Under the pieces are notes generated by a model. That model did no database searches. It was not told the DNA's origin and saw only the letters and a program-made list of their open reading frames with translations. From Isoetes taiwanensis (taxonomy: Eukaryota; Streptophyta; Lycopodiopsida; Isoetales; Isoetaceae), in assembly GCA_021234155.1 (NCBI GenBank), contig JAJEKV010000072.1, forward strand, positions 4,813,620 to 4,877,619: 64,000 bases of DNA. Direction: 5' to 3'. Positions 46,190-58,500 of the stretch are shown piece by piece. Both the position numbers and the translations under genes were made by a program. Position 1 is the stretch's first letter. Each line of letters opens with the position of its first letter.

Positions 46190-47781
46190 TTCAAACTAGA
46201 GAGATGGAGAACCTTAGAGACAACGGATCTAGCTAGGATACCGGTTAGTGGGTAGATTGCTTGAGTTTCTAGCTAGGATTAACCCTTGTATGAGTAGATG
46301 TATGGTTAATCTTCTACTGTTGCTTAAGTTGAGGTTATGTATGGATTTATGTATTGTGGTAGTTCGATTGCTGCACCTTGTGCTTGTAGGATTGTTGTGG
46401 GGGTGGGGTTAAGAGACCTAAAGGATATAGTAGAAGTAGAGATGTTTCTAGCTAGAATCCTATAAATCCTAATATATGCGGCATGTGCACAAGAATCCGC
46501 CTGATTGTAGATGCTATGCCAAGATTAGGCACTATATAATGGACACAATGGTGAAGTGGAGGTGGAGCCTTGCTGAGCGTGGCTACTGGTGCTCCTATAG
46601 TGTGCTAGGCTTATAGTCGGTCGGTCACTGCGTGTATGGATCAGACACTCTCTAAGTCGCAAGTGTCATCCTGAAAGGATGTCCTGGGGACTCGATAGAT
46701 GTAGGTTAGCCTGACCTATGGATTTTGGGAGGTTTCTAGGGTCTATTCACACCCATGGTTAAATTTAATTTAGTTAAAATTTACCGTTAAGTTAATTAGA
46801 CTGGATGATTACCTTCACACCAAAGCTAGTTAAATAATTTAGTTAGGTAACTTAACAGAAAACCATTTCGCACTCGTTTGGTCAAAAAAATTCGTTAAAA
46901 AAAAACTTAACTAGCTAACTAAATGCTTTTGAACATGTCTTGTTAAGTTAGCCAAAGGCATAAAAAATTTTAATCACGTTTAACTGAACTTAAAGTGACC
47001 TCTAGGGGTGATTTAACTTTTCGTGCTAATTTATAATTTAGTTGACTTTTAGTTAATTTTGTTAATTTGGTGCGAAGACAAGTTTAGTTAGTGTTTTTGC
47101 TAACTTAACTAGTAGTGGAAATGTAAATTTTGTTAAAGACCATAATTTAACTTAACTTAATGGTGGGTAAGAATGTATCCTAAGTTAGGTACGGAATCAT
47201 GCGTGATGTCAGTAATGACCCTCTAGCCACCCTTGGAACCTTCGGACCGAGGAGATACAACCTGAAGTAGTCTCATTTTGTGACTCCATGAGATTATGTC
47301 TCCGGAAGGTTACAATCATGCCATAGCATGTTTCAGCCTATCTGCAAAGTGTGCAACGGAGAGGTGGATGGAGTGGACTACCCTAGCCATGCTCCTATGT
47401 CAGTCAATACCATTGTCATGATTCTGTCTATTGTTCTCCGGAGACCCTGACTGTCAGTCAACCCCCTTAAGTCGGAGCCTGAAGTAGAACCCTCATTTAT
47501 GATGTATTATACATGTTATATTGGTATTATATGATGTTGTCTTGATGATGGATGGGCCACGCTTCGAGGTGGCATATTATTTATGTGTATTGTTGCTAGT
47601 GCGAAGATGTATGTATGTTTCCGCCATATAGGATATCCCAGAGAAGGCATGGGATGAATGACACCTTCGCGTCCTTTCCTCGGACACGGCCATCATAAGT
47701 ACTCCCAATCAAACGGAGGGCCTTTCCTTGGTGATCGAGTTGCCATGGAAGGGGAGCATCATATAGATTCGGGAGCATTAC
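46190..47781 (+). repeat. Diverged LTR (probably solo) of the same clan as 1-578
   Basis: The 3' half (47200-47781) aligns with 1-578 and with 4800-5416: 'aaagtgtgca.cg.ga..ggtggatggagtggac.accctag' then 'tgccat/ggcacc' and 'gcctttcc.tggtgatcgagttgccatgg'. It ends GGGAGCATTACA at 47770-47781. The start is approximate. A MITE-like sequence interrupts it at about 46739-47180. No internal domain is attached, suggesting a solo LTR. Confidence 0.5.
46739..47180. mobile_element. MITE-like foldback inside the LTR
   Basis: The left end 'attcacacccatggttaaattta' and the complement of the right end 'attcttacccaccattaagttaa' are similar, and the interior is full of 'agttaagttaa' in both orientations. 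It has no coding capacity. Target duplication was not resolved. Confidence 0.45.
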
Positions 47782-48442
47782 AATTAGATAAATAGAGCAT
47801 AAAGGGTTCTATCATATGTTTGTGAATAAATAGTAGCTGCAAGCATCCACATAACCATCAGAATATTTAGTACGACCTTGGCTTTTAATCATAATAGCGT
47901 GGCTTTAAAAACACATTTGTTAATGCAGGTCGAGTAACTCCTTACCTAAAATTAAGGAAAAACAAAACATCTAGTAATGCAAAGCTTCTTATTACAAATC
48001 GATTTGACCCCTGCCAATTGGTGCAATGAGATCAAGGTAGAACCCTGATCTAAATCCAGATGGAGCAACGAAAGAGAATTATCACCTGATGCAATAGGTT
48101 TCAATGGAGTAAAGATCAAACTGAAACTCAAAAACCTAAAACTGCAAATATTTATTCCTTCTACACGTAGTTTCTCCAGTGTCAACTACATAAGAAAAGA
48201 GAGATTTGTAAGATAAAAGAAGAAATGCAGCCATCTGACGTTCGTCGATTCCATGCAATCGCCTCAAGACATCCCACGTTTGATGAACTCAGAAACATGG
48301 TGATACAAATTCGGATCTGCCCATTTGAAGAAGAAAACCAAATGCAAAATTAGAAAACTTATCCATATGGCCAACATGCATGCTTCAACAGCCGTAGCAG
48401 GAAGAGATAAGGCATCCGTCGAATCCTCGCAATGGATAACGC
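47782..48442. other. Intergenic, no gene recognised
   Basis: ORFs at 47952-48185 (-) and from 48325 (+) have no recognised domain. The latter runs across the 5' boundary of the retroposed sequence and is not credible as one gene. Confidence 0.4.
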
Positions 48443-49834
48443 AAAGTTTGAAAATCAGGAACAGGGCTGCAGGAGTCTTATGCAGCTGGGTTTTCCATTC
48501 TTTCGTTCCCTCTTGTGCTACTAATCAGGAAAGTCTCCTTCCTTATCTTTCAGCTTCTAATCCAGGGGCTTCTGTGTTGCTTGGCAAGGACAGCATACCT
48601 GGTTTTCTGTTACATATTTCTGCATCTTCCACAAGATTTCCGGTCAGGGGAGCTGTGCCTCAGGTTAGTGGTCAAGTTTGTGGGGAGAAGCTCTATTTAA
48701 GATATGTCCTTTCTTGGTTACTTCTAGTATGCCGGCTAGGAGAAGGGATACATGTTTTAGGAAAAAAATGCAAGCAGAGCTATAGTATTCATAGCCTGAG
48801 GAAGAAGGAGAGCATTGCTTAGTACAGAAACCTTTGCCAGAACATTTTTCGGAAGGGATCTTTAAGGCTGGGCAAAAGGCAGGCTGGAAAGAATTGATGC
48901 TATCCTGTAGTACTATGGTAAGGAAGAAGAAGACGATGCTTTCATTACTAGTACTAGGCTGTAAACTTTCTTTGAGCAGATGCCAGGGGTTCGCAAGAAT
49001 AAGATATATTGAGTGGAGCAACTCCTCATAATCTGTCTGCATTTATTTAGAAGATTTTGTGGTAGTTTGCTTAACATGTAGCAGGGCCTGCGCTCCCCTT
49101 TCCCAGCAAGGGGTGGCTTGTGTACTGGCAGTCAGGAAGTACGGGGCAGATTGGGAGCCATGGGCTTCTAGTAGGCGGGAGACCCTAGAAATGTCTCACT
49201 CTTGGTTTTGCAGGAAGACAAGGCCTGCATAGCTAGATGCAGATGGGCTTGGCATGATTCAGGATTCTAGCGGTGGTGCCCCTGCTGGTCCGCTTAGTGA
49301 GAAGAAGGTTGAGTGCTGCTCACACCGGAGCACTCCCTATAGTACTGCTACAGCTTCTAGCCTGATCACCACTATATTCGGGAGGAGCGTACAGAGGATC
49401 CTAAATTCTTGCTTAGTGGTAGATCAGTGCACTTGGCTGCTCCGTTCTTCTGTGGCTCTCTAACTCAAGTCTGGTTTCTTCTGTTTATCTTAGGGCCAAC
49501 TTTTTTGAAGCTATGATGCAATTGGGGCATAGGGAAAGACAAGAGCTGTGCTCCCATAGTATCTGTCTGGAGAAGAGGCCGGGTAGCTCTTGTCCAGTAG
49601 CTGGCCCTTGTTGCATCACTAGGGTCTAGAAACTTAGTCCTCCTCTCCTGTAGTATCCCATGGAGAAGAAGTTGAGAGGGTTCTAAGAGTACTAGGCTTA
49701 GAGTATGGACTTCTATTCATGGATCGGAGAAGTGGTAGTAGTTCCATACTCAACTGTATATACATAAACGTTTTATCATTCGAATAAAATACAAATTCTT
49801 GCCTTCAAAAAAAAAAAAAAAAAGTTTGAAAATC
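48443..49834 (+). mobile_element. Retroposed sequence with poly(A) tail and 14-bp target duplication
   Basis: AAAGTTTGAAAATC occurs at 48443-48456 and again at 49821-49834. Between them is 1.36 kb ending in an A-run of about 17 (49807-49823), preceded by AATAAA near 49784. This is the signature of target-primed reverse transcription of a polyadenylated RNA. The insert has higher G+C than its flanks and no intron-like features, but no ORF longer than about 65 codons that I can recognise except fragments such as LPEHFSEGIFKAGQKAGWKE (from about 48838). It may be a processed pseudogene, a truncated LINE or a retrocopied non-coding or organellar transcript. Confidence 0.75.
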
Positions 49835-50898
49835 CTATCAATAAATACATTCTCGATTTTTGGAAATCGAGATTTTCCCCAGCATCTAAAATCCCCAATA
49901 AAGCTTCCAAAATCTTAGTAAATCTGGCCAAAGAAAGATCCAAAATGTTTTCCTCCAAACCAGAAAATCCAAATTTAAATAATAGATTCAAGTCTCTGGA
50001 TGAACTATTGCAGCCATTGTGTTCAACCATTTAGAAATGAAAATTTTTCCAACAGGCATGATAGTATACCATGCTTAAATTAAATAATAAAAAACATAAC
50101 AAAAGTTAAATAACAAAAACTAAATATCAGGAACTAAATTACTGAAAATTCATAAAACAGAAAAAAGTAAAATACTTACATTTTTTTTTATAACGAGGAA
50201 TAGGCTACAAGAGGAAAAGGCGCGACTCTTTCTCAGTTTCCTTGACAGTCAGGCAGCAGCAATTCCAGCAGGAGCTGAGCTTCCAACCTTAGAAAGTAGA
50301 GGCCGCAGCAAAGGCCACGACAGTCCACACTGGCTGATGAAAGTAGCGATCATCGTATTTAGTAACAGTAGGATTATAGATTTTACTTAACCTTTCTTCA
50401 TACTTCACTAATTGCCCAACCCCGTGTTTCACAATCCTTAACATTATGTAACTCTTTATCTCCCCCGATACAAAAATGCATTAACATGTAACACATGAGC
50501 CTTTTAATACACCATGTAGGGTGTGTAATTTGATGATCTAAATCATCAAGAATATCCTTCTCAATGGTGGCCTTTTTCTTAGGCTTATCATAATTGCCGT
50601 CTAATCTAAGCTTTTTTTATCATGCAAACAAATGCCTCTCGGGTCTTGGAGAATATGGGATCAGTCAAAATATTGAAAGGAAGTCATCAAAAATCAAAAT
50701 ACCCAAACATGATTCTAAAGTATTGGTGTCGTGCACGTGGCTCTACCAAATTGCTTGCAATACCAGAACAAAATGCGGCCTTATATAATTTGTGGTGGTT
50801 GGACTATAATTTCTAGGTAAATACCTAAAAAAGCCCATTATGAGAAAAGAAGAGTTATTTGCTTGGAAATGATGTAGTTCTATGTTGTATAAGGGAAC
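49835..50898. other. Intergenic, no gene recognised
   Basis: This AT-rich sequence has unsupported short ORFs on both strands. Confidence 0.4.
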
Positions 50899-50964
50899 GC
50901 CCATTTGGGCAACATTCTGGGTCTGTCAGCCATGTCACAGACCCAGAATGTTGCCCAAAAGGGC
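50899..50964. repeat. Strong 28-bp-arm hairpin
   Basis: GGGCAACATTCTGGGTCTGT (50907-50926) pairs perfectly with ACAGACCCAGAATGTTGCCC (50937-50956) around a 10-base loop. Outer bases (GCCCATTT / AAAAGGGC) extend the stem to 28 positions with one mismatch. It could be a foldback MITE core or a hairpin RNA; nothing around it resembles a known precursor. Confidence 0.75.
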
Positions 50965-50981
50965 ATTCTCGTTATGTGGAG

Positions 50982-51193
50982 GAGGGTTAGTGCAATTCAG
51001 TGCTACGTGTCAACACTAGGCTATCATGTTCAGAATTGTTAACAAAATGTAAAGTAGGATGTAAGTAAAACTAGAATGTTAAGTAAATGTCAATAAAACT
51101 AGAATGTTAAGTAAATGTCAATTCAGGTAAAGAAAAGTTGACACATGGCAATTTTTGATTCGCAGTTAGGGCTGAATTGCACCTAACCCTCCC
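50982..51193. mobile_element. 212-bp MITE
   Basis: Ends GGAGGGTTAGTGCAATTCAG (50982-51001) and CTGAATTGCACCTAACCCTC (51172-51191) are inverted repeats. Inner 'cgtgtcaac'/'gttgacaca' also pair. A related end, TTGAATTGCACCTAACCCTC, occurs at about 55078-55097 upstream of the ABCD2-like gene. Confidence 0.6.
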
Positions 51194-51209
51194 TTACGCT
51201 AGTGCCTCC

Positions 51210-51640
51210 TAAAAGTAACAAGGTGCTGCGCACGGAGGGTTGCCCTCTATGGCCAGAGAGTGAAGTGGACTGCATCTTTTAAAACCAATATTGAGCATTA
51301 GCTCTATCCAACTTTTCCACATTCTTGAAATAGATTTGCAGATTAGACATTCTTCCAAACTGCACCACTCCTTTTCTTGCTTGTCTTGAATCAGGGAATC
51401 ACTCTTGATGCTTGTTCTTAGGTACGTGGCTCTGATACCATGTGACAAATCAGAGTAGGCTAGAAACGGTAGGAAAAAGAAGCAAAAATATGGACGACAA
51501 AGAAGCCCCTATATTCTCTTGAATATCAATATATATACAATCATACAATATCATGTACCATTGTAGTTAAAACCTTGCCAGGGAATAAACATAAAGGCTA
51601 GACTAACTACCTTTATGATCCGAATATACATTATGTTCAT
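51210..51640 (-). mobile_element. Copia-like retrotransposon remnant
   Basis: On the minus strand TGGTATCAGAGCC (51428-51440) is a perfect initiator-tRNA primer-binding site, directly preceded by an LTR-type end ...TTGTCACA (51441-51448 on +). Downstream minus-strand text (51209-51420) includes KLDRANAQYW, resembling the start of copia gag. The LTR would extend right from 51441; its outer end is not determined. A related gag-side piece ('gaagtggcccttcatggccgga') is near 63332-63365. Confidence 0.55.
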
Positions 51641-51970
51641 CACCTTCGCCATGAGATCTCTGTCAAAATTGCCGGAAAGGATCATTATCAAACACTACGT
51701 GCAACTGTTTAATTCCATTTCATCAATTTTCGTGGATTTCACTTCAACATTCCAAATTTTCCAAAGAATTTCACTTCAAATTTCAACTTTTTCAAAGATG
51801 CTACGCGCTTGCATTCCTAGAAGCATGGTCAAAACTTGCTCTATTTTCTGGACAGTTTTCCAGCTAGCAGGCCCAAAATGGAAACCTTAAGTTTACAAAA
51901 ATGAAACCTCTTTAACCATGTACTTTTTTCAAACAAGTACATTGTATAGCAAACATGGAATTAACTTAGT

Positions 51971-52116
51971 TGGAAAGAAGCATTTTCAGAAACCAGTCAG
52001 GCTGCTGGTACTTCAATAAATAAAGTTCTGACATGTTTAGTATTGGAAAGAAGCATTTTTAGAAACCAGTCAGGCTGCTGGTACTTCAATAAATAAAGTT
52101 CTGACATGTTTAGTAT
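51971..52116 (+). repeat. 73-bp tandem duplication
   Basis: 'tggaaagaagcatttt.agaaaccagtcaggctgctggtact' through 'acatgtttagtat' occurs twice head to tail, at 51971-52043 and 52044-52116, with a single difference near the start. Confidence 0.9.
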
Positions 52117-52540
52117 TGCAACTTACCTCATGTTGGGAGGTCCTTGGACGCAATGCCAACTAAAGAATCATTTTCAAACAGAAAGAAAAGGTCCATATCG
52201 AATGACAGATAATAGAATGCTTGGATGAAAAGAAAAGATATGATGTGCATAGACATCAGACGCCAAAGTAAGCCAGAAACTAATCAACACATGAGATGTG
52301 CAGAGATATCAGATTCTAAAGTAGGTCCTAGTCTAACTGATAAAGATACTTTCAGGCTGTGCAAAAATTCCATTCTAAATTCAGGGTATACTCATCAAAC
52401 AAGGCTAGATTTGTTTGACCATGGTAATCACTTTCCGAAAGATGCCCTCGGAGTTGAGAAAGCCTTGTTTCCTCTGGGGAATGTTTGAATTGAACAGGGT
52501 TGATATCTTTCGAGACCCTATAGGTGGGGAACAACAAAGA

Positions 52541-54800
52541 TTACCCTATCTTTGCCGCAAGTATCATCTGCGAATAATCAGCATACATATTTGACATGAG
52601 CACATATCCACCTACACAGCCAGAGGAATCCATAGTGGCTATATGACAGAAGCAACGCCTTCCTACTTCCACATTCCCATGCATTCTACAGGCACTAAGC
52701 AAACTTGTCCATCCAACAATGTTCTCTTGCCTGGAAAATAAGAGGAGATTTTCTGCTTCTACAAAACATCCAGCACGCCCAAGGATATCGACCAGGCAGG
52801 CATAATGAGAAGGGGATGGTGCAATTTGATGGCATGCTTGCATCGACCTCAAGTACCAACGGCCTTCATCTCCTAGCCCTGCTCGGCTACATGTGACAAG
52901 AATGTTAGTAAATGTTGTCTCATCTGGCTGTATTCTTTCTTGTTGCATCCTTTCAAAACATTCAAGAGCCAAAAGGCAGTTGCCATGCTGGCCGTATGCA
53001 GCAATAATTGCACTCCATGATACTAGATTTCGGTTTGGCAAACTTAAAAACACTTTTCCTGCCTCCTCCAAATTTCCAAATTTAGCATACATGTCAGGTA
53101 CACCCCATGACAATATCTATCTCAGGCCCTCCTTTGCTAACTTTATCATGAACAAGCATGCCCTGTTCTATTGCTCCTACACTGGCACAGGCTTTCAAGA
53201 CATTTAACAATGCAACATCATCCTCCTTTATGCCTTCCTCTTGCATCTGCTCAAAGCATTTCAGTGCTAGAAGACCTTTTCCTTGTTGCGCATATCCTGC
53301 AATCATTGCTGCCCAGGAAACAACATTTTTGCCTGGTAGTTTATGGAATACTGTATCTGCTTCCTTTAAACTACCACACTTGGCATACATATCAACTAGT
53401 GTGTTAGCGATGGTATGAGATTGCAGTCCACTTTCAATGGCTTTGTCATGGTTGACCCTACCTTGTTCTATTGCTCCAAGGCTTGCACAGGCTTTCAATA
53501 TGCCAAATAAAGACACCTCGTCTGGATTGATTCCTTCCAATTGCATCTTCTCAGAGCACTGGAGAGCCAAGCGACCTTCTCCATGCATTGTGTACGCTCC
53601 AATAATTGCAGCCCATGAGACGACATTCTGGTATGTAATTCCCGAAAAGATTTTGTAGGCCTCCTCCAGGCTTCCGCATTTGGCATACATGTCAATCAAA
53701 CTATTTGACATGGTGACATCAGATTGAAGTCCCATTGTACAGATTTCATGATGGATGAGCCTACCGTGTTCTATGGCAGCCATTCTTGCACATGCCTTTA
53801 AGATGCTCAAATATGTAGCTTTGCTTGAATTTATACCTTCTTGCTGCATCTTATCAAACCATTGGAGTGCCATAGTACCCTCCCTATTTTCAGCATATCC
53901 TGCAATTATGGCATTCCAAGATACCACATTTTGATTTTGCAAATAATTAAAGACATTTTCTGCCTCTTCTAAACTTCTGCATTTTGCATACATATTAGCC
54001 AAGCTGCTCCCTAGGACAACACACAATTCAAATCCATGTTCAATAACCTGCTCGTGAATGAGCCTTCCATGCTCTACCAAATTTATGCAGGCACATGCCC
54101 TCAGAGCGCTCAAAAATGAGATCTTGGTTGGCCCTATTTTTTCATGCTGCATGTTATAGAAACATTCTAGGGCCAAAACTTCCTCACCTTGTTGAGTATA
54201 ACCTGCAATCATTGCCCCTCATGTAACTTCATCCCGATTTGGCTACCACATCTAGATTCTGGAGGTTGTCAAATACACTTTGAGCTTCCTTCAAGCTCCC
54301 ACATTTGGCATACATATGAAAAATTGTACTTCCCACCACAATGTCAGATTGAAGACCACTTTGAATAATTTGCTCATAAATTCTCCTACCCTGTTCTACA
54401 TAGTCCAATGCTGGAACATGCTTTTAAAATGCCTGGAAACGTAAATTTATCTGCTTTCTTACCTGATTCCTCCATCCGTTTATATAAATGGAGCACTGTT
54501 CCACAATCTCCAAGTTTGGCATGCGCCTCAATAATTGCATTCCATGTACACTGACTTGGTCGTAAAACCTTGATGGAGGCTTGAATTGCTTGATCCAAAC
54601 TTTCGCAAGAAGTAAACAGACGAATAAAGTGATCAGAGAGACATGCATTTGAAGCAAGCCCACCTAGTCCTATCAAAAACTTGGTCTCCTAACTTGGTGC
54701 ATTCTTGAACGAGCACGTAAGCAGCTTCTCGGGAGATAGATATGCCTTGCATCTTCTGACTATTTTCCGTGAAATGAAAAGCCTCATTCAAGTGTGTGGA
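52541..54800 (-). pseudogene. PLS-type PPR gene, frameshifted
   Basis: From the 5' side: REAAYVLVQECTKLGDQV (about 54690-54745), then after a shift LASNACLSDHFIRLFTSCES (54600-54660), CTWNAIIEAHAKLGDC, then a 372-codon open stretch (54212-53097) with successive repeats such as SSLANMYAKCRSLEEAENVF, NSLIDMYAKCGSLEEAYKIF and NTLVDMYAKCGSLKEADTVF, and finally 53113-52541 with DMYAKFGNLEEAGKVF, ACLVDILGRAGCFVEAENLL and SACRMHGNVEVGRRCF. Frameshifts lie near 54670, 54400, 54220-54250 and 53100. The C terminus ends within the E motif at 52541; no DYW. The product would be an organellar RNA-binding factor. It is related in order and motif to the intact gene at 60370-62694. Confidence 0.75.
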
Positions 54801-55515
54801 ATGCTTGAACTACATTCTTTGCACGCACAGAAAACAGAGGGTCCCTTTTCTAGAATCCGGTTAGCCGGTTTCTAAATCGATCCCTAAGAACAACCACGAC
54901 CGCCAATTTACACCCTACAGCAAGTTTTTAGCAGTGATTGGCATATTCTTGGCATATACTAGCATATACTTAGAATATGCTATAAACCCACATAAACAAG
55001 GGCTTGCCCCCCTAGGGGCAACCCAAAAAAATTGGAGATGCCTAAAACCTGTAGAATAAGGTAATCATAGCTAGGGTTGAATTGCACCTAACCCTCCTTC
55101 ACGTTTTGTAAAAAATTTGGAGATGCCCAAAACCTCTACGTATCTTGACGTCGTGGAAAGGAAAAGGGTCAATTATTCTTGCCCAACCCCCTGACCTGTA
55201 GAATCCAGGAGCGCCTCGCCCCCTTCCCGTTCCACATCGCGTATACTCAAATGCCACGTGGAGAAACAACTTTTAAAAGGATTCGTATTAAAATTAACGG
55301 TAGAATCTCTGTCAGAACACAAGCTTTCCATGCCATGTGCTCTTGGTGTGTTTTGAGATTAAACATCCCCATTTTTCTCCAACTGGAGCTATCAGACTCC
55401 AGTCATGCATTTGTTTTTTGTATAAGGTGCTTGCCTTATAAGCTGAAGGCGTTGGTCCCAATATTACGGTGGCCATTTCTCTTCATATCACATGTGAGCT
55501 GGAGAATTTGAAAAG
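54801..55515. promoter_or_regulatory. Divergent intergenic region upstream of PPR (-) and ABCD2-like (+) genes
   Basis: This 0.7-kb stretch must contain both promoters. It includes a MITE end (about 55078-55097) and short direct repeats 'ttggagatgccyaaaacct' at 55031-55049 and 55119-55137. No core promoter motif stands out. Confidence 0.45.
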
Positions 55516-58500
55516 ATGGATCCGGTTTCTTGCATTCCTGAAGGGTGGGATTTCTCTAAGACTGGTAACAATCTATTGCATAAGCTCGTTCTGGAAAATG
55601 AGAAGAAATGTTTGACAGCTTTGGTAATGCGAAATCCCTGGACGTTCTGCAAAACCATTTCTATCAAATTACCCGTTATAAGACCCTCTCAAAGCCATGT
55701 ACGGTGCAGTTTCAAACCCCTGGAGGATTTAAAGGCCTCTTGGGAAACTCAATGGTGGAGTGATAGCATTCATGGATCTGCGCAGGCTTCATCACAGGTA
55801 ATCCAGTTCCCTGAATCAGATATGGAGATACGTAGTACATTACTTTTATTTTGGATATTTCGCTTAATTACTGATCTGATGCCTGTTGTCAATGTAAAGA
55901 AGAGGGAAAATATGAAACTTCTAGTCCAAAGGTTCTGGATAGTTGTTCTGCCCTACTGGAAGTCTGAAGATAATGTGCAGGCATTGTTGCGCGTTTTTGG
56001 AATTCTTATTGTCACCTTTGCTTCAGCTGCCCTCAATGTCCATACAAGCTTTTTGGGAAGAAATTTCATCAATGCACTCGCAAGTAAGTACCATCATTTA
56101 AGACTGCTTGATTAATGAGAAATCACCTCTTCAATGGATTACGTTTGTGACTGTAGGCAAAAATAAGGAACTGTTTATAAGGCAACTAGTCAATTACCTG
56201 GCAGCCATTGTTGTGATTGTTCCAGTGAGTCAAAGCATATTCACAGGATCAACTAGCATTGCATTACTTTTGTTTTCCTTGCTTCAACTGTAGGATTTAC
56301 TGGATTTCCTCTTATGCAACCTATTGGCTGTAGGTTTTTGTTCTGAAGAATTATACTAGGCGGGAGTTCGCACTACAGTGGAGAGCATGGATGTCAAAGT
56401 ATTACTTGCAGCTATATTTGAAAAATAGAGCGTTTTATAGCATCAAACTTCAGCCCTTCATTGACAATCCTGACCAAAGAATTGTTGACGATCTTGAATC
56501 ATTTGCAGCAACCACTATTACTTTTGCATTGTCTGTGGTTGATGCATTAATGGATGTCATATCCTTCAGTGCTATACTATATAGCATATATCCACCTTTA
56601 TTTGCAGTACTGATAGTGTATTCAGTTGGTGGTACCGCAATAAGTATAAAATTAGGAAAGGTTAGGAAGGATTTTATATTTTGCACATTGTATCTGTGCA
56701 TGGACTATGATTAAATTGGAGCTTGCTTTTGACAGAGACTAGTTCAACTCAATCAGATGCAAGAAAAATGGGAGGCAGATTGCCGGTATGGATTGATGCG
56801 AATACGAGAAAACGCAGAATCCATTGCATTCTATGCGGGGGAATTTATCGAGATGAATGTCCTTTTGGGTTTTTTCAGCCAAGCTTTCCAAAACTCCATG
56901 GTATGATACCTTCCATCTCTGAATGCTTGCAGATGTATGCAAGATTGCTTGTGTGTGTTAGTCTTTGAATCATCGATGGAACTTTATCCATTGGTCACGA
57001 CACTTATTTTCAATCCATATACTCTGTCAGTTTCATATTTATTCTGAGGTTACTATTCTCCTTCCCTATGTTGTGTTTTCACCTGTTAGTCACTGTCTTT
57101 GTTCCCTGATCAAAGCTCTCGAATGTTGGACCCGGCTTTTAATAAAACTTTAAAATTTGTGTAAGTTTTGAAAGCACAGATGACAGGCCTGGAGTACTTC
57201 TGGTCAAGGTTGCGATTTTGAAGATAGACTAGAAGTCAGAGTAAACTATTTTAGTTGACCGAAATAGAAAAGAAAAAAGGAAAAAAAAACCTTAATTAGA
57301 TAGACATTGAATCAGTACCTCTTTGATATATACAAAAATGTCTGTCTTTTCTTCGTCCTGTAGATCGTGATTACCCAACTGAAGAAAATAATAATAGAAA
57401 CAACTTCCTGGTGCAAGTTGGGGTGGTTGTAATTGATTCTTGTATATTTGTTACTTGTTTTCCGACTATTTTCTCATTTGCTTACTATATTGAAGGTTCT
57501 AACAAGTACTGATTTGGTTTGGCTTCCTGCCAGAAAAGAATTATGGCTGAAACTAAGTTGAAGATATTTAAAGTGCCCTTTGGTGCAATAATTTCTCTTG
57601 TGCCATCAGCTGTGGTTGCTCCTTTATATTTTGCTGGCAAGATTGAGATGGGTGTCATTACTCAAAGTGAGCTTGCGTTTCAAAGTGTCTATAGAGCATT
57701 CAACATAGTTGTCAGAGACTTCGAATATTTGTGCAGCTTCTCGGCAGTAATTCATAGATTGGGTAATGTATTTTCTTATGAATCATTTACTCTTAAATCG
57801 TTCTTTAAATTTGAAGTGGCCATGCAGAAAATTCTTGCTTCTTTTGTCCAAGATTACATACCAAGAGCAAACAACTCTGCCATATCTACATGGTTAATGC
57901 ATCTATGTCAGTACCTCTACTACCCCCCTTTAAAACAACAGTATACAAGATATATAAACCTAGTCCTTGCAGGCCTGCTAAGAGGTGAGGTAAAATCCTT
58001 GAGCACTTTTTGGACAGACTCCACTATCTTCATTGTCATTGGAATCGATCAGGATAACAATCTCAATAAGTTAAAGTGGCAGTTGTGGGTTGTCCTCATT
58101 TTTCAGCAAGTGCACTGGTTATCGTATATTTTACATTCACATACTGCATCCCTGCCTGTAAGGCGGGATAACCATTATGCCATATCTATGATCTTTCTCT
58201 GTTTAATAACTCTTGTTAGGTGGGATGTCATACAGATTGCAAAATATAAAAGCATAATTTAAGTTGTATTTACTAATTGTTCTTTTTAAATTTACAGGTG
58301 AATTTTTTGAGGCACTCCAGGAACACTCTACAGCTATTCCACTATCATTGAAGAGTGGCATAACTGATGATGAACAGACTCATATTTTATATGATACAGA
58401 ATATTCATTTCATTTAGATGGTAATGTGCCTCTTCTGCAGGTGGAGAATTTAAGTGTGGAGACTCCATGTCGGGGTCTACCATTGATCAGAAACTTATCT

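Noticed and set aside
48325-48822. 165-codon ORF
   Set aside because: It crosses the 5' boundary of the retroposed sequence defined by the target duplication, so it is a chance fusion.
57763-58262. Continuation of a 247-codon ORF through an ABCD2 intron
   Set aside because: The conserved RLGEFFEAL junction requires splicing at 57762/58298; the intronic part lacks family similarity.
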